From: Verpa conica
Lineage: Eukaryota > Ascomycota > Pezizomycetes > Pezizales > Morchellaceae
DNA length: 64,000 nt
Assembly (NCBI GenBank): GCA_033030425.1
Contig: JAUFSD010000002.1
Coordinates: 2,728,001 to 2,792,000 of the forward strand
Direction of reading: 5' to 3'
The notes below the pieces were generated by a model that searched no databases, had not been told where the DNA came from, and worked only from the letters and a program-made list of their open reading frames with translations. Made by a program: the position numbers and the translations under genes. Each line of letters opens with the position of its first letter. The stretch's first letter is position 1. Shown piece by piece: positions 1 to 13,098 of this stretch.

Positions 1-165
1 CTAAACCAGAGAACCATACCATATCCTAGAAACTTAGAGTGTACATACTATAAAACAGAAATATAGGAATCACGTACAAATGCTTGAATAAACTATTCAC
101 TTTAACTACTAAACCAAAACTCCTGTTTTATTGTTCGAAATGCGTTAAACACCCACAGGGTACAA

Positions 166-2007
166 TTAAAGGATATATCTGAATCCCACAGCCCTCACAT
201 CTGCTCCTTCCATCGCTTGCTCTATATTTCCCTCCAATTCAGGATTCTCCAGCATCTCAAGCTTAATATTTTCACGCTTAAGGAAGAATCTAACCACTAA
301 AGCCATTGATGCACAAGCCAGGCACACTGCCGCTGTTGCACTTCCTCCTGCTAGGTATCTAGGACTGTCGGAAGACGGGTACATATATCTACCCAGCCAT
401 CAGCTACCACTCGTAGAAGCCCAACGCCCCGGACAGAAAGTGATACTCACGGTCCATATATAGATGCGATATTTCCCAGCATATTAATCGATGCAATACA
501 AACTGAGCGTTTTGCGAGGGGTCTCGGGAAACTATTCGCAACCCACGCTAAAATGACTTGAAACGCCGGGAGTGCTCCCATTGGCATTAGGAACATTGCA
601 AAGAACCTCGCACCAGTATTAGTGGTGGATGTAACAATAATATTCCCGATACAGGCCACAGTCATTGGAATGACAATATGGAATGTCCTCTCGTTTGTTT
701 TCGAAGCGTGGATAGTCACTGCGAGCGCAACGACAAAGGTTGCAAACCAGACCGGGACTGTGAGGAGCAGTGTGGTTACTCTTGGGTAGCCAAGTGTGTT
801 GACAATCGTTGGGAAGAAGTATGTGAAGGACTGTGATAGGAGGTTACAGTGCTGCATCAAGATGAAGAGGTAGAGACGGTAATCTGTGAATCCCATTTTG
901 ACCGCTTGCCAGAGTCCGATTGTGTCGGCGTGATCTGCCTCGCCAGTGTCTTCTATAAGTCTCCACTGAGCGTAATCTTGCTCTTCCTTGGTCAACCATT
1001 TTGTGGTCGCTGGATAATCCGGTAGAAGGAAGCTATTTTAGTATAGTTAGTAAAATAGTCAGCATTGAGTTTGTGCTACGGTTGCTTACATTGACAACAC
1101 TGCAATGCCAACTGTAATGACCCCTTCGATAATGAAGAGCCATCTCCACCCTGATATTCCATGTGCCCCTTCAAGATTTCCAAGCACCCCTGCAGCCAGG
1201 AGACCACCAAGCATGTTGGCCAGTGCTGATCCGGCATAAAAGAAAGCATATCGATGCGCCAATTCATCCCTTCTATACCAGCTGGACATTAAAAACAACG
1301 CTCCGGGAAAAAACGGTGCCTCAACAACTCCTAATCCCCAGGTATCCCGTAAGCTCTTGTCCTAGGAGATACTTTATAAGAAAATTATGTCTCGTCTAAC
1401 CAAGGAAGAAACGAGCAACGACAATTCCAGCATAGCTATGGGCACCAGCCTGAGCTGCTGATATCGCTCCCCAGACTGCCATCACGGTTCCAAGGTAAAC
1501 GGACGGTCGTAAACGGGTAAGTAGTAGGTTCGAAGGTAGTTGCATCAAGATGTAACCCTGTTTTTTTTGTCAATTAGTCAATTCCCTTTTCCAACTTCAA
1601 TTGTGCTACTCACGACGAAGAGGACACTTGTAGCAGTATTAAAGTTTGTTCCAGACATACCAAGATCCTGTTCCAGGGTCCCTAGTCGGGCTTGTGCAAG
1701 GTTGCTAGATATCCATATAATTAATATTCTACCTATAGATCTGATAAGATACATAAGTTTGGGGTTACACTTACGTCCGGTCAAGAAAGTTCAAAAGGTA
1801 CATCATTATCAGAATAGGAAGTAAACGTGTATCTACTTTCCTTAACAGCTGTTTCGTCATGTGATCATGCCACTCCGCATCTCTCGAAGCAAATGATTGG
1901 TATATCTGAGCATCATGCTCGTCCAGGTTAGTCCCATGGCCCTTCTTCGGCATATCCCCGACCTCAATGTGCCCCGGAATATCTGAATCCTTCTGTTGCG
2001 TATTCAT
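166..2007 (-). CDS. MFS permease, anion:cation symporter (Dal5/allantoate permease-like) type
   Basis: Plasma-membrane transporter of the major facilitator superfamily. Family members carry allantoate, vitamins, pantothenate, nicotinate or dipeptides; the substrate here is not readable. Six exons join in phase: 2007-1775, 1704-1614, 1557-1401, 1330-1090, 1032-451 and 388-166, giving 508 residues, typical for the family. The product has a hydrophilic N-terminus, then the ACS landmarks NFLDRTNLAQARLGTLEQDL, LMQLPSNLLL, FFLGVVEAPFFPG and GWRWLFIIEG, followed by two blocks of membrane segments and a short cytosolic tail. The start gives the longest hydrophilic leader with no earlier in-frame ATG nearby. 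A second permease of the same family lies upstream in the same orientation. Family assignment is firm; substrate is unknown. Confidence 0.93.
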
Positions 2008-3221
2008 ACTGGCAGTCTTTTTCTTGGTAGCACTCTAAAGAAAATTAATTCCGAGATCCAGGTTGAGTCTAACCTTTGAGTTTATAAACGTGTACAGATG
2101 ATCTACGCTGCTGCGCAACCACGGGACTAAGCGAGTGCTCGGTTGTATATAACCCGAATGTTCAGCCACATCTCTCGGTAAAGCTTATCCGAGAGTTTGC
2201 GGGGTATTAAACTCCACGATGTGGGGGAATGTGGGGTGAAGCCACATTCACTGATCTCTTAGTTCTTGTTATCCTACTATTTCATTAGTAAGCCAGCGGT
2301 CACCCCCTACCAGAATGAATGAATGAATTAATCATAAATACATGGACCCCCTACCAGTACCCGTGCTCCGCTTGTGCTTGTGATAAAGGTTCCTAAATTT
2401 GCCACTGAATTAACTAGGAGTTTAACCTTGCCTCCGGTACCCATTATCGGTAAAAGAATGGGTAGTGTTGTAGACTTAACTCATCTTTCGGCATCTGCCG
2501 TTCGAATCTCCACCCTACTAGTAAATGGATACGATAACGGTGTTCTGGCCGTCCGGAGTGATAGCCGGGCACATGATCGGGTGGGGAAAACGCGGGGAAC
2601 TTTCTATGCGGAGGGGAGTGGGTCAGGGGTAGTCCTGCGCCTAACCCTGACCCCCGGCTTGCTTCTTGTTTGACGTACGTGTCGGGGATATGCTTACGTT
2701 GTATAAAGCACTCTAAAGCATAAGCGGATTTTGTTCAATCGAGACGTCTAGGTATATAGATTGAGAGTCTATGGGTAGAATAACTACCGATAATATAGCC
2801 CATAATACACAACGGCTTGTTAGCACCCTCACATCGGAGGATCATTTTTCCCGGAGTAATATGATATGTATGTATCCGCAATTATGGGCGTTTTAATTGA
2901 TATCCCACTCAAATACTGTTGGGATATAAGTCGGTGGTACATATTTGGCATATCGTCGAGTGATTTATTATGACTTGACACCGGCAGATAATCATTAGTA
3001 GCGGCAGAGTTGGTTTTATCCAGAAAAAAAAAAAAAAAACAGGGGTCCAATTAGGATATGCCTCGCGATCTATAGTTAGGTTTCAAGTATCTAATCTAAA
3101 CACAGAAGTTCTATCAATCACTTGACTTATAAGGTATTATCCTTATGCGCAGCTTATATCATTCCATTCATAAAATACATCTCCAAAATAATTGTAATTT
3201 AGATTATTAGAAAAAAAAATG
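2008..3221. other. Intergenic spacer between the two permeases
   Basis: This 1.2-kb stretch holds the promoter of the first permease (including the inverted CGG site) and the 3' region of the second. A short T-arm-like motif near 2510 does not make a tRNA. I see no gene. Confidence 0.6.
2172..2195. promoter_or_regulatory. Inverted CGG-N10-CCG site upstream of the first permease
   Basis: A 7-bp perfect inverted repeat, CTCTCGG and CCGAGAG, has 10 bases between its arms, so the inner triplets read CGG-N10-CCG. It lies about 165-190 bp upstream of the permease ATG at 2007. Zn2Cys6 factors bind inverted CGG triplets, and N10 is the spacing known for the proline regulator Put3. That this site is functional is inference. 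Confidence 0.4.
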
Positions 3222-5037
3222 TTAGATAGTATAAGTGAAGTCGGCATGGCCTTCAATAGGCTCGCTCAATTTTCCCTCAGCATGCTGCTTGTTCTTCCTC
3301 TTGAAATAAAATGTCATGGACACCAAAACCACAATCATAAAGAGCTGGCACCCCATGGTAGCCCATAGACCATTCAAATACCTAGGGGAATCCTTCTGTC
3401 TAAATACAGTGCTCGCATAGATCCCGCCAATACCACCAAATCCAATTTGCAGAGCAGAGCCAACAGATCTCTTGGAGTTAGTCCTGATGTTATTTGCTTG
3501 GTATGCAAGGACACCAGGGATATTAGATGATGTTCCTGCCATGCCGATAAAGATTCCAAGGTAGCGTACGGCGTTATTCTTGTGATAGGCTGTCATCGAT
3601 AGTCCGACTATAATAAGTACGTTCCCGACAATAATGAACGGCGCGCGAAGTCGTGTCTTATCGGCTAGCCAAGCAAGGAATATGGCAATTGGTACACTGG
3701 CGACAGCTGGTGGTGCTGAGAGAATTTGTGCCAATCCAGCGTCGTAGCCCATACCACGAAGGATGATAGGCATGAAAAATGGAAAAGAGTAGCCTGCGAC
3801 AGTAGCACTCATAAAAAGGAGAGCGCTAGAATATAGTTAGTATACGTGGAACTAAGCAGATTGAAGATACCACAATAGGATGATAGATCTACTTACTATA
3901 CCCAGAGCTTCCAGTCAGATAGATGTTTCCCAACCTTCGCCCAAGTCAATGGGTCGGCTTGGGAGTCATCACGATCGCGATCAATACGGGCTTTAACTAA
4001 TTCGACATCGCTCGCCGTCAAGAATGGTTTCTTCTGTTCTAAAAGTTTGTCCGGGAAATCAATAATCAAGAAGTAAGCAAATATGGCTGCAGCGCAGGTG
4101 ATAACTCCTTCCTATAATCTTTGTAAGTAAACAAAGGGTCAAATTGTCATTAGGGGGACTTACTATGATGAAAATCCAACGCCAGCCACTAAGCCCTTGT
4201 GTGCCATTCATCTGCATCAATCCATACGCAAGAATTGCGGAAAAGCCGCTGACCATTGTTGATATGAGGTAAAACCCGGCAAGTCTATATTACTCGAAAT
4301 AAGTACCACTCCCGCTTGTTTCCACTCGTTGCGCATGAAGCAAGGAATCGGTGGTTGCTTACCGCTTTTGTACCTCATACCGAACGTACCATGACGAAAT
4401 TAGATATACACAGGCCGGGAAGAATCCTATCATTTTGATTTAGAGTCAAGAGATCTTACGTAAAGGAAAAATTACTGACCTGCTTCGAATAATCCCAATA
4501 TTGTGCGGCACACAACCAAAACCCTCCAATCTTTGACAAATCCCATCCCAATCATCACACTACCCCATAATAGCGAGATTGTGCCTAGCCATCTTGCAGC
4601 CCCAACTCGACGAAGAACTATATTACTAGGAAGCTCAAAGAGCAAGTACTATACGAGGTTGATTAGCTGATGAATTATCGGTTTAAATTAAGCGATTCTT
4701 ACTGGAATGAAGAATATCAATAGAGCTATGGAGTAGCGATCTCCAATGTAGAGCTTCAGGTCCACCGACATACCAGCAATTGCTGCGTTTGACATATTTG
4801 TACGGTCGATCAATGAGACGGAATACAGAAGACCTAGAATTGGGAGTAGGCGCAAATCGATCTTGCGTCTATAAAATGTTAGAAATTCGATTCAAGGTGC
4901 ATTCAATTGGGAACTAACATCATCTTCTTCTCATAGGCAAGGTCAACTCCGCTCTCGACATGGTCAGAGCTGGGCTTGGTTAGGTCGTCCCTAACATTGT
5001 AGGCTTCTTTGTCGTTGCTCGCGTCGTTGCTCGACAT
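3222..5037 (-). CDS. MFS permease, anion:cation symporter (Dal5/allantoate permease-like) type, second copy
   Basis: A second major facilitator permease of the same broad family. Seven exons join in phase: 5037-4919, 4868-4703, 4648-4480, 4426-4363, 4284-4164, 4111-3897 and 3825-3222, giving 485 residues. Family landmarks are SLIDRTNMSNAAIAGM, the loop YLLFELPSNIVL, GLFEAGFFPACVYLISSWY and GLSGWRWIFIIEG, then a large C-terminal membrane block with NIPGVLAYQANNIRTNSKR. That last motif (Q-x-N-N, then KR) is typical of the C-terminal half of allantoate/tartrate-type transporters. Intron positions differ from those of the 0.2-2.0 kb permease and sequence identity is modest, so the pair looks like an old paralogue pair or chance neighbours, not a recent duplication. 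Substrate unknown. Confidence 0.93.
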
Positions 5038-8000
5038 GATTGGGGATAGAATTGGAATCCACTTAAGATTGGTATAGGTCTTGATTGCCTCAATGTGTTT
5101 GGGTTATCGGTATCCAGGTTCACACTGGAAAAAAAAAGGATAACGAATGATAGGATCTTCAGAGACTATATACAATTACCAGGAAACAAGTTGATTGATA
5201 CTTCACCCCACTTCCAACTCCACAAGCTTCACATGCCAGGAATAGCAGGAGGTAATGTTTTACGTCCAAATCCGGGGGAACGGACCGCGACCGTTACCCA
5301 TGCTCCCTCTTCCACACAGACACCCCGCATATATCTAGGGTAGCCTAGTGCAGCCACTTACATGCCAGGTTATGCACGCGTGACAACCGGTAAGTACCTG
5401 AAACAAGGGTGTCGAAGCTGGCAAACTAGAAACACTTTATTGGTAAGTTTACACCTTTTGATATCTAAGATATTGAGCCCCCATTTAGGCATTGTATAGG
5501 GCTAGTTAAGGAATTCTTCTCCACTATACAGGTTCTTTTAATTCATACTCAGGTGATATCAACTAAAAACTGACTAATGTAGAAATGAAGCACTGGCTTA
5601 AAGTCCTAGCATAAATTAAGACAAGGTTCAGATACTACTGAGCATCTTGAAGCGGGGCGCAGTGATTTAATTTGATAACATATCATGATGGTCATAAGTC
5701 ATCGTGCGGTTGCGTATCAGCTTGGTATCGATGTAACCACAAGATTTTAAATTCTCAGATGAGGCCTGTGGTTTCAATTAGCCACGGTTTTCATCCGAGA
5801 TGTGTGTGCGATGCATGGGGATAGGCGATGCGGATGTCTTGGTTGCCTCGGTTGTCACATTTTACAGCTGCAGCTGCAGAGTTGGTTGGGGTGTTAATAC
5901 AAAAGGTTGGAGATCATGCAGTGCGGGTCTGGGATCAACTTGGCGGTATGTGGATCGGCGAGTATAAGCGTGTACGTGTACCAGTGAAATAATGTTTATC
6001 CCAGATTCATTACTCTTACGGCCTTGGTTCTAATCTTGAATATACTCTACTTGGGTAAGTAAAAAGAATTTACAAATAAAAGTTTCAGAAGTGTAACCTA
6101 AATCGCAGAGTTTTTAGGCTAGAAAATACTAGAAACGTTTGCTAAGAAAATTTCCCGTAGATTTCCCCGTCCCCTGAGTAGGATACTAGAACCTCTAATA
6201 GGATTTCTATAAAAGAAATACTTCTCCACGAGGTATTTCTAGTAGTTTAGTGAGCAACAAATAGAGCTAGTTTCCCCTGTGCTACTTAAACTAAGCACCC
6301 CCGCTATGGGTATATAAATTAATCCGGACTCAACTATACATCATCTTTATAGTAGCTACCACTATTCTGGGAGTAAGAAACAAACCTTCATGACCTCCAA
6401 GCTGTCTCAAAAGTTAAACTTGAGCATGTACTAGGATGTTTAGGCTTTTGGTTGTACTCCAGCTTCAACCGAGGCTTTGGCTCATATGTGCAGCCAGATA
6501 ACCTGGTACACCAAGTACTGATATTCGTTTGAACATAAATTTCGATATATATATATCTAGCGCCACGAGGGCAGCCTCTGCATTTCTGTACGCCAACTAT
6601 AGCACACGCTCACCATCATATTAATTTATGCAAGAATTGTGTTACTTGAACTTAAAATTTACCAAAGATGATATCTTTGGTTGGGGGCCGATTACCCTGT
6701 ACTAGTTTACCGAAATAAAAATTCCAGCGGACTGTAATGACTGGTTACCTGGATATGGGGTCGCACACAGTATTTATCCTCTCATGGGCCCAAGCTCCAA
6801 ACTATCAAATACCTCGTGTCCAGGCTCGAGCTAATTCTAACCTCTAGAAGGCCTTAAATTTGTAAATAGTGACCTTCCTGTTTATATACCTTGGGTAGGC
6901 CTTGGTCTGGTGTTCAAGAAACGTTATGCGCGAGATTCACGTAACTCGACATGTAGCACAATGCTTCAAGATAATAGAAGCTCTCTTCAATAAAATACAA
7001 GATTCACGCTAATCACAGTTCTGCAGACGACTGATGCTAACAAATCTTTCTAAGGCCTTCCAAGATGTAAGTTACAGGGTAATGATTTGCCACACATATC
7101 CATGGCAAGTATAGCCGCGCTAGCAACAACCGAGGCTCTAGCCCTGTACCCCACATTCCATGATAAAGTAACGGTACGTTTTATCTCCCCTGTAGATATA
7201 TCCTTGGATGCGGAGAAATCTTGTGGGGTTGCACAAACTTAGGAGTTCACCGCGGTATTGGCAAACATGTACCTCCCTATTCAGAATCAACTTCTTATCC
7301 CCCGCATCGGACAGTCGGGAGTAAGTCACTTTTTGGCGTGCGGATCAGAGCCTAGTAAGCTCCGTCAATCTCTAAGAGAGTGTAGCTCCAGTAATGTTCC
7401 TTGGCTGATGTAGGGCCTATGTCAGCCGTCACTGCTGTTAGACTCAATATTGGATCCAATGGGCCCGAGAGATCAGTGGTCCAAAAAAATTGCAACCGAG
7501 AGTGAGATGCCGTGACTAACATTAGATAGTACCGATACGTGTATGATCCAACGGTAAGAGACGGATAGGCAAGATCGAGGACTAAACGCTGGGTCAACGC
7601 CACATGGGGGCGATAACAGGCCAATGCTGGCTTCTTTATCATTTACGGGTCCTAGACGCGTATTATGCATTCGTCACTGGCTCTGTATAAACCGCACAGA
7701 CCTTCCTGGGATCTAGTCTTGGGTGCCTCTCTTTTGAGGGGTACACAGCAGTGACTGTAACCGCATATTACTGAAGACGTCAACTCCCGCAGCTAGGATT
7801 TCCATATTCGGTTGATTTAACCTTCACTGCAGCTTCAGACTGGGACCTTCGATTTTTTCCACCGAGGCATAAGTTAGGAAACCTCGGCACCGAGGGTTCT
7901 GGCCTCGGCCAACCTTCAGCACCCTCTTGAGCCTATATGCTCTGCCAAGGCTCATGCATGGTATCACATCCTCTATTTTCAGCTTTGCGACAGCTCGTCC

Positions 8001-10052
8001 CCAGTTACTCAAAACATTTATTTTGGGTTCCCAATATCTTCGCCGGTGGTATTGTACGTTAACAAATTAAACCGTACATTGGCTGCAACAACACACTACT
8101 GGGTATAGCTAAGCCTGTAACAACCACAAAAAAAGATAAAAACCTAGAATAAAGGAAAGAATAAGAAATCAGTATGTAGTGATGCACTCTATATAGTGTA
8201 TGAGGTCAAATGATCATTCAGTTTCTCTGAGTTATTAGTGTTGTCAGAGGGCTAAAAATGCGAAAACTCAACACTTCTCAACAACACATCAACACATGAA
8301 AAATTAAATGATTCCTAGTTAAGTATCTAAACTTAGGGCCATAAAGATTACAATCATGCAATGAAATGATTTTTATCTACATGCTAAAGTGTAGAACTCC
8401 ACAAGTATCCTCACAGTTGCCTAGCCAATTTGAGCCACTCCCCCCATACTTCCTTCTCTATTCTTTTTCTATATGAAGTAGATGTCTTAAAAGAAGTACC
8501 CATTTGCTTTTATATCATTATTATAAGTGTCTTTGTGTTGAGTTGTTGGTGGTTGTTATATTTTATACATCTCAGGTTGGTTGCCATGTACGGTTTAATT
8601 TGTTAACGTACAATAGAATTTTCCCAACCAAACTCCTCAGTATGTCCTTATCATCTATTCGTGTATCCTGAACTCCATCCCTAACTCTTAAACAGCTCAT
8701 CAAGGAACTGCAGCCAAGTCTACGATAAATCTACTTGCCTCTTCTCACTTGAAGCACCTCTATTTGGATAATACCTTAGTTGATTTCCGCCATATCTTGA
8801 AAAGGTGGTGTGAAATACTAAATGAAGGAGAACGAGATTATCTAAAGTTTAGAACCCTCAGGCAGGTCTAAGTGAGAGTTAACAAACGCAATTAACAACT
8901 CCAAAGGACTCGCTCACACAGCACGCTTGAATAGAACGGCCATATCTTAAGCTGTATGGCCTTTGCAAAGCATGCATTGAGGACTGGCTCCAGCGAGTCT
9001 ACTCGAATAGGATTTAAGAGGTGTGGTTGAACAAACTCACCCCACCAACAAATCTAATTAGGAGATGGATTCCAAACGAATAATATCGCGTGTATGGCCA
9101 TTGGCACATGACGTGTCAAAGACTCATAAACTAAATATCAAAATCCTGAGAAAACCGGAGAGATTTAAGCTTAAAGGCTTATACCCAACATCAGCGGAGG
9201 AAACTTTGAAGCGAGTATAGACTAGGATTTACGACCTCATTATAACGGAAGATTTAGGTTGGAATATCAGTACCTACTAAATGAAGATCTACAGTGATAA
9301 AAAACACCGCCACTTGTTTAATTCTATCTTTCCTTATATATGCGCCTCTAGCGGAACTCGTTTTCCTAGATCCTTCACTTTGTACGGTGATATCAACTTG
9401 TAGTGTGCTTTTTTGTTTGTATATGATTAAGGGAATTTTAAGCTGCTATTATTAACTACAGGTTTATCTCTATTAGTTCCACCCATACCATCTACTCCCA
9501 GGTAATACCCTTTACTTAAGACCCAAGCTTACGCTTACCTTATGCCTACAATATTAAGGGCATAAAGTGGGGAGATATAGAAGCTAGATTGATTGCTTAA
9601 TGGTCCTCGATCTTGGAGTACCCTATTAGACTCTATATATTTCCTTGTTGAGTTACTGATGACTGCTACCGAGGGCTCCAGAGATCTCGGGGTTTCTCGG
9701 ATGTTGTCCCCGAAGGCGGGTTGGAGAAAGAGTACCTACAAGGCCTAATTCACTAAAAGAATTTCTGCCTACTAAATCCACATATATTCTCCCCCCCTCC
9801 ACCTACAATAAACTCTTCGACTCCGCCCAAAAACATCCCTAGGACATTTAGCTGCTTAAGAAAAAGAAAAAAAGACTTTAGAGTGATTTCCGAGTGATAC
9901 TCCATGAAATAAAATTATCTTAGGTAAGCACGCGAAAGTCTTTATTGATTAATATTCCAGACCTGCTATACCCTAGGGCTAAAATAAACCGTTACTCATA
10001 AGGCATCACTCGATAAATTCTGGTTACACTATATTTAAGTGTAATATAGGCT
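5038..10052. other. Five-kilobase gene-free spacer
   Basis: AT-rich DNA without an intact gene. It holds a complete MITE (8050-8615). Short minus-strand frames at 7138-7329 and 7352-7642, and a stop-ridden plus-strand stretch at about 8.7-9.3 kb, have a protein-like composition and could be decayed coding sequence, but I recognise no family in them. The proximal part holds the promoter of the second permease; the distal part is 3' of the beta-mannosidase. Confidence 0.55.
8050..8615. mobile_element. MITE with 28-bp perfect terminal inverted repeats and TA target duplication
   Basis: The sequence TTGTACGTTAAC... at 8052-8079 returns as an exact reverse complement at 8586-8613, giving 28-bp terminal inverted repeats with no mismatch. 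Each end is bordered by TA (8050-8051 and 8614-8615), the duplication made by Tc1/mariner-superfamily transposases. The 562-bp element has no open frame of transposase size, so it is non-autonomous. Subterminal sequence is also partly mirrored: an AACAACCAC motif occurs near 8117 and, inverted, near 8553. The perfect ends suggest a fairly recent insertion. Confidence 0.88.
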
Positions 10053-13000
10053 CTAAAGCGTCCAGCTCACACTCTCGGTACCCTGCATGCCATAATACCT
10101 CCACGATACTTTCTTGCCTTCTAATCCCTTTGCTTTAATCACCTGTTGATCTCCTGGCACCACATCCAAGCAATTATCACTCCAAACAACTCCCTTAGTC
10201 TCCTCAAACACCAGTCCTTTCACTGGCTTTTTAGCTGTAATACGTACTTCTGATTCCTCCTTATTGAAAATCCACTGGAGCTCCAAGCCTCTATCAGGAA
10301 ATGAATAATACTTAAACGGCTGTGGCCAGTCCGTTTCCCTCGCTACTAATTTCCCAGTAGTGTTATCCCATATTAGAGCCTGCACAACCGTAGGTTCATC
10401 TTCTGGGACTGAAACACCCTCTAGCAGTATCACGACCCCGTTCCCAAATACATCAACCTCACCTTGCCAGGCTGTTTGCGAGCGACCCGTGTTGATACAC
10501 ACGAAGCGGATCTCAGCCTTGAGACTTCCGCTTTTAGTAGGTAGGGTTGAAGAGACGCAGACCTGAATTGTACTTGTTTTAGGGGGGTATATGTGGGGAG
10601 TTGAATGTAAAGATAGTTTACCGGCACCCTTAGTGGTTTTTGAACGCACGAGGGCTTCAACCATTGAGTTTGGTTTGGGGTCGTTGGTGGTGCGAGTTAA
10701 GATAAGTGTTATTGGTGCGAGAGCACGGGAGATTATGTAGAATGCTGGTTTGGGGAGAAGATTGAAGTCGATAATTGCCCAAGAAGTGACAGGCCTATGA
10801 TTTTATGTATTAGTCTGTTTCTTAATTCTTAAATACGAGGGTGAGGGTTTATCGTTCCATACCAAACATCATTCAGTTGCCACACTAATACACCTCCACA
10901 TTCACGACTTCCCCATCTCTTCCGCCATCCTCTATACGCATACCCCATTGCCTCACTCTGTAGTAATTGACTCAGGTAAACACGTTCCTACAATCAGTAA
11001 CAAAAAAGTTAGCAATTACCTCTATTACTCCTGGTAAGTAAGCAAAAGCTATACCTCCATAGTCCCATCCATAACTCTAAAGTTCTCTGCCAGATATGCA
11101 AGAAATCGTTTCTGAAAACTGTGGGCTTTCATATGATGCTCAACAATCTCTGATTCTGGATTCCAATCCCCCCTTTCCCTGCTTTCTTCAAATGAAACGT
11201 CTGGGTCAAGGAAACCATCTTTAATCGTTTGGATAGATGGATATGAAATCATTCCAAACTCAGATATGAACCGGCCTCCAAGGTCGGGGTAGCGTTGATA
11301 TGGTGCTTGAACTCCGCCCCAGACTAAATCACAGATTTTATTAATAACGTTTCTCCTTCGGGGCTGAATGAAGTGTAGCTTACTGTTCCATTGATGAATA
11401 TCACCTATAGTTCGATCTGTACTATCCTCTCCGCCCCATGGGCTCCCCGGCCAATACACAACACCTGCACTACCTCCACCCTCTTCACCGGAATCTCCAA
11501 TACCTTCTCCAAACCCCCCGTTGCATACGTCTCTAACAATTTCCGGAAACACCTTCTCATAGAGCCATCTACCTGGGAACTTACTTCCCCTCCACTCATC
11601 CTCGGGTTGGTCTTGGTCATAACCCAGCTCTTCATCAGCCACTTGATAATCTTCATTATTACCAGCCACAATCACCAATGATGGATGCCACCTCAGTCTC
11701 TTGAGATTCTCTCGCACCTCCTCCGAAATAGATTCAACAAATGGGTCTAGGTTTGCCGGGTAGTCTCCACAAGCTAGACAGATGTCCTGCCAAACGAGGA
11801 TTCCTTCTTCATCACAGATCTTATAGAAGTCTTCCGACTCGTACACCCCACCTCCCCACACACGAACCATATTTTGATTCCCCCGCTCGAGTAGAAGTGT
11901 CTTCAGTAATGTCTGCAGTGTCTCGCGTGAAATTCCTGGAAGAAATGAGTGCGCCGGAATCCAATTACTACCACCAATAAATATGGGTATATTGTTGACT
12001 TCAAAGTAAAAAGTCTTCCCACCAGAAACAGGAACATTGGGATCCTCGGGGAGTGGGTCTTGGACTACTCGTACTCTACGGATGCCAAATTTCTTTATTA
12101 TCATATCTAATACGGGCGTCTCTCTAGGTTGGCTATCGGTATCATATTCATATCTAAGTACCGAGTGAAGAGACGAAGTCGTAAGTGTGAATGTAATGGT
12201 GTAGAGGTTCTGGGGGCCATGTTGCTTTGGGTACCAGAGCTCGGGATCCTCGATCTCTACGCTTGTTTTCCAAACTTCCGAGTTTGCACCGGGGGACAAG
12301 GCGAGGCGAGTTTCTTTGCCGGAGGGGGACAGGAGTAAGGCAGAGAGGAAGTGGACACCTTTGGCTTTGGAATGTATATCAAGGGTTGCGGAGAGTTGAA
12401 GAGTGGCTTTCTTTAAATCTGGGGTGAGGGTGTGTATGGCGCTAACCGAGGAGATACGGTCTGTGTATATTTGGAGGTGGATAGGTTTCCAAGGACCGCA
12501 GGTTATCAGGGATGGACCCCAGTCCCAGCCCTAAGGCAAATCAGTAACCCAGTGTTTTATGTGAGAAATAGTTACATACATAGTGGTACTGTGCCTTTCT
12601 GACAAATACCCGAGAATAGTGACCATTCCATGTTACTCTTTCTCCTCCATTCTGTGCCATTATCTTGTCTCCTTCGTTAAGCGCGCTTTTAAAGTCGATT
12701 GTTAACACATTTGTGTTTCCATTCATGACGATACTACTGATATCCACTCTGTGACTAAGGAACATATTATCGCTCTCGAGGACCTTGACATTGTTAACGT
12801 GGACAGTCGCAAATGTGTCTAAACCCTCGAATACTAGACAGACTCGTCTCTTGTGGGGCAAATCATGCTTTAATTTTCCCGAGTCACCGCTAGCATCGAA
12901 TAAGGCGGAATACCTCCACGATTCCGTCTCGTGGACCCATTGTACTTTACGTTCGTTAAAGCCAAGATGTGGATCTGGTATTGAGCCTGTACGGATGAGG

Positions 13001-13098
13001 TCTAGGTGAATATTTGTGGGGAAGACTGTGGTAGTGTCTTGCGAGCGGGAGGAGGATTCTAGACGGCCATCTGTGATTGTGGTTGTTGAGAGCCGCAT
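10053..13098 (-). CDS. mndB: GH2 beta-mannosidase, intracellular type B
   Basis: Hydrolyses terminal non-reducing beta-mannosyl residues of manno-oligosaccharides. Five exons join in phase: 13098-12580, 12530-11384, 11323-11055, 10987-10863 and 10794-10053, for 933 residues. The intron at 11383-11324 is 60 nt and contains no stop, so an unspliced reading would insert 20 residues; splicing restores HQWNIWGGVQ followed by GGRFISEFGM as in the family. There is no signal peptide, which fits the cytosolic B-type enzymes. The sugar-binding N-terminal domain holds FPTNIHLDLIRTG. The proposed acid/base is Glu466 in VAGNNED and the nucleophile Glu577 in SEFGM; both are intact. A Gly/Glu-rich insert (about residues 509-531) makes the protein longer than the usual 845 or so. 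The ATG at 13098 precedes the first conserved block by only about 25 residues. Confidence 0.93.

Noticed and set aside
2461..2520. tRNA-like segment with a TTCGAATC T-loop
   Set aside because: Only about 56 nt separate the possible acceptor arms, the arms do not pair over seven bases and no anticodon arm is visible.
5095..5343. 82-codon plus-strand open frame upstream of the second permease
   Set aside because: No family signal, lies in the permease promoter, composition looks random.
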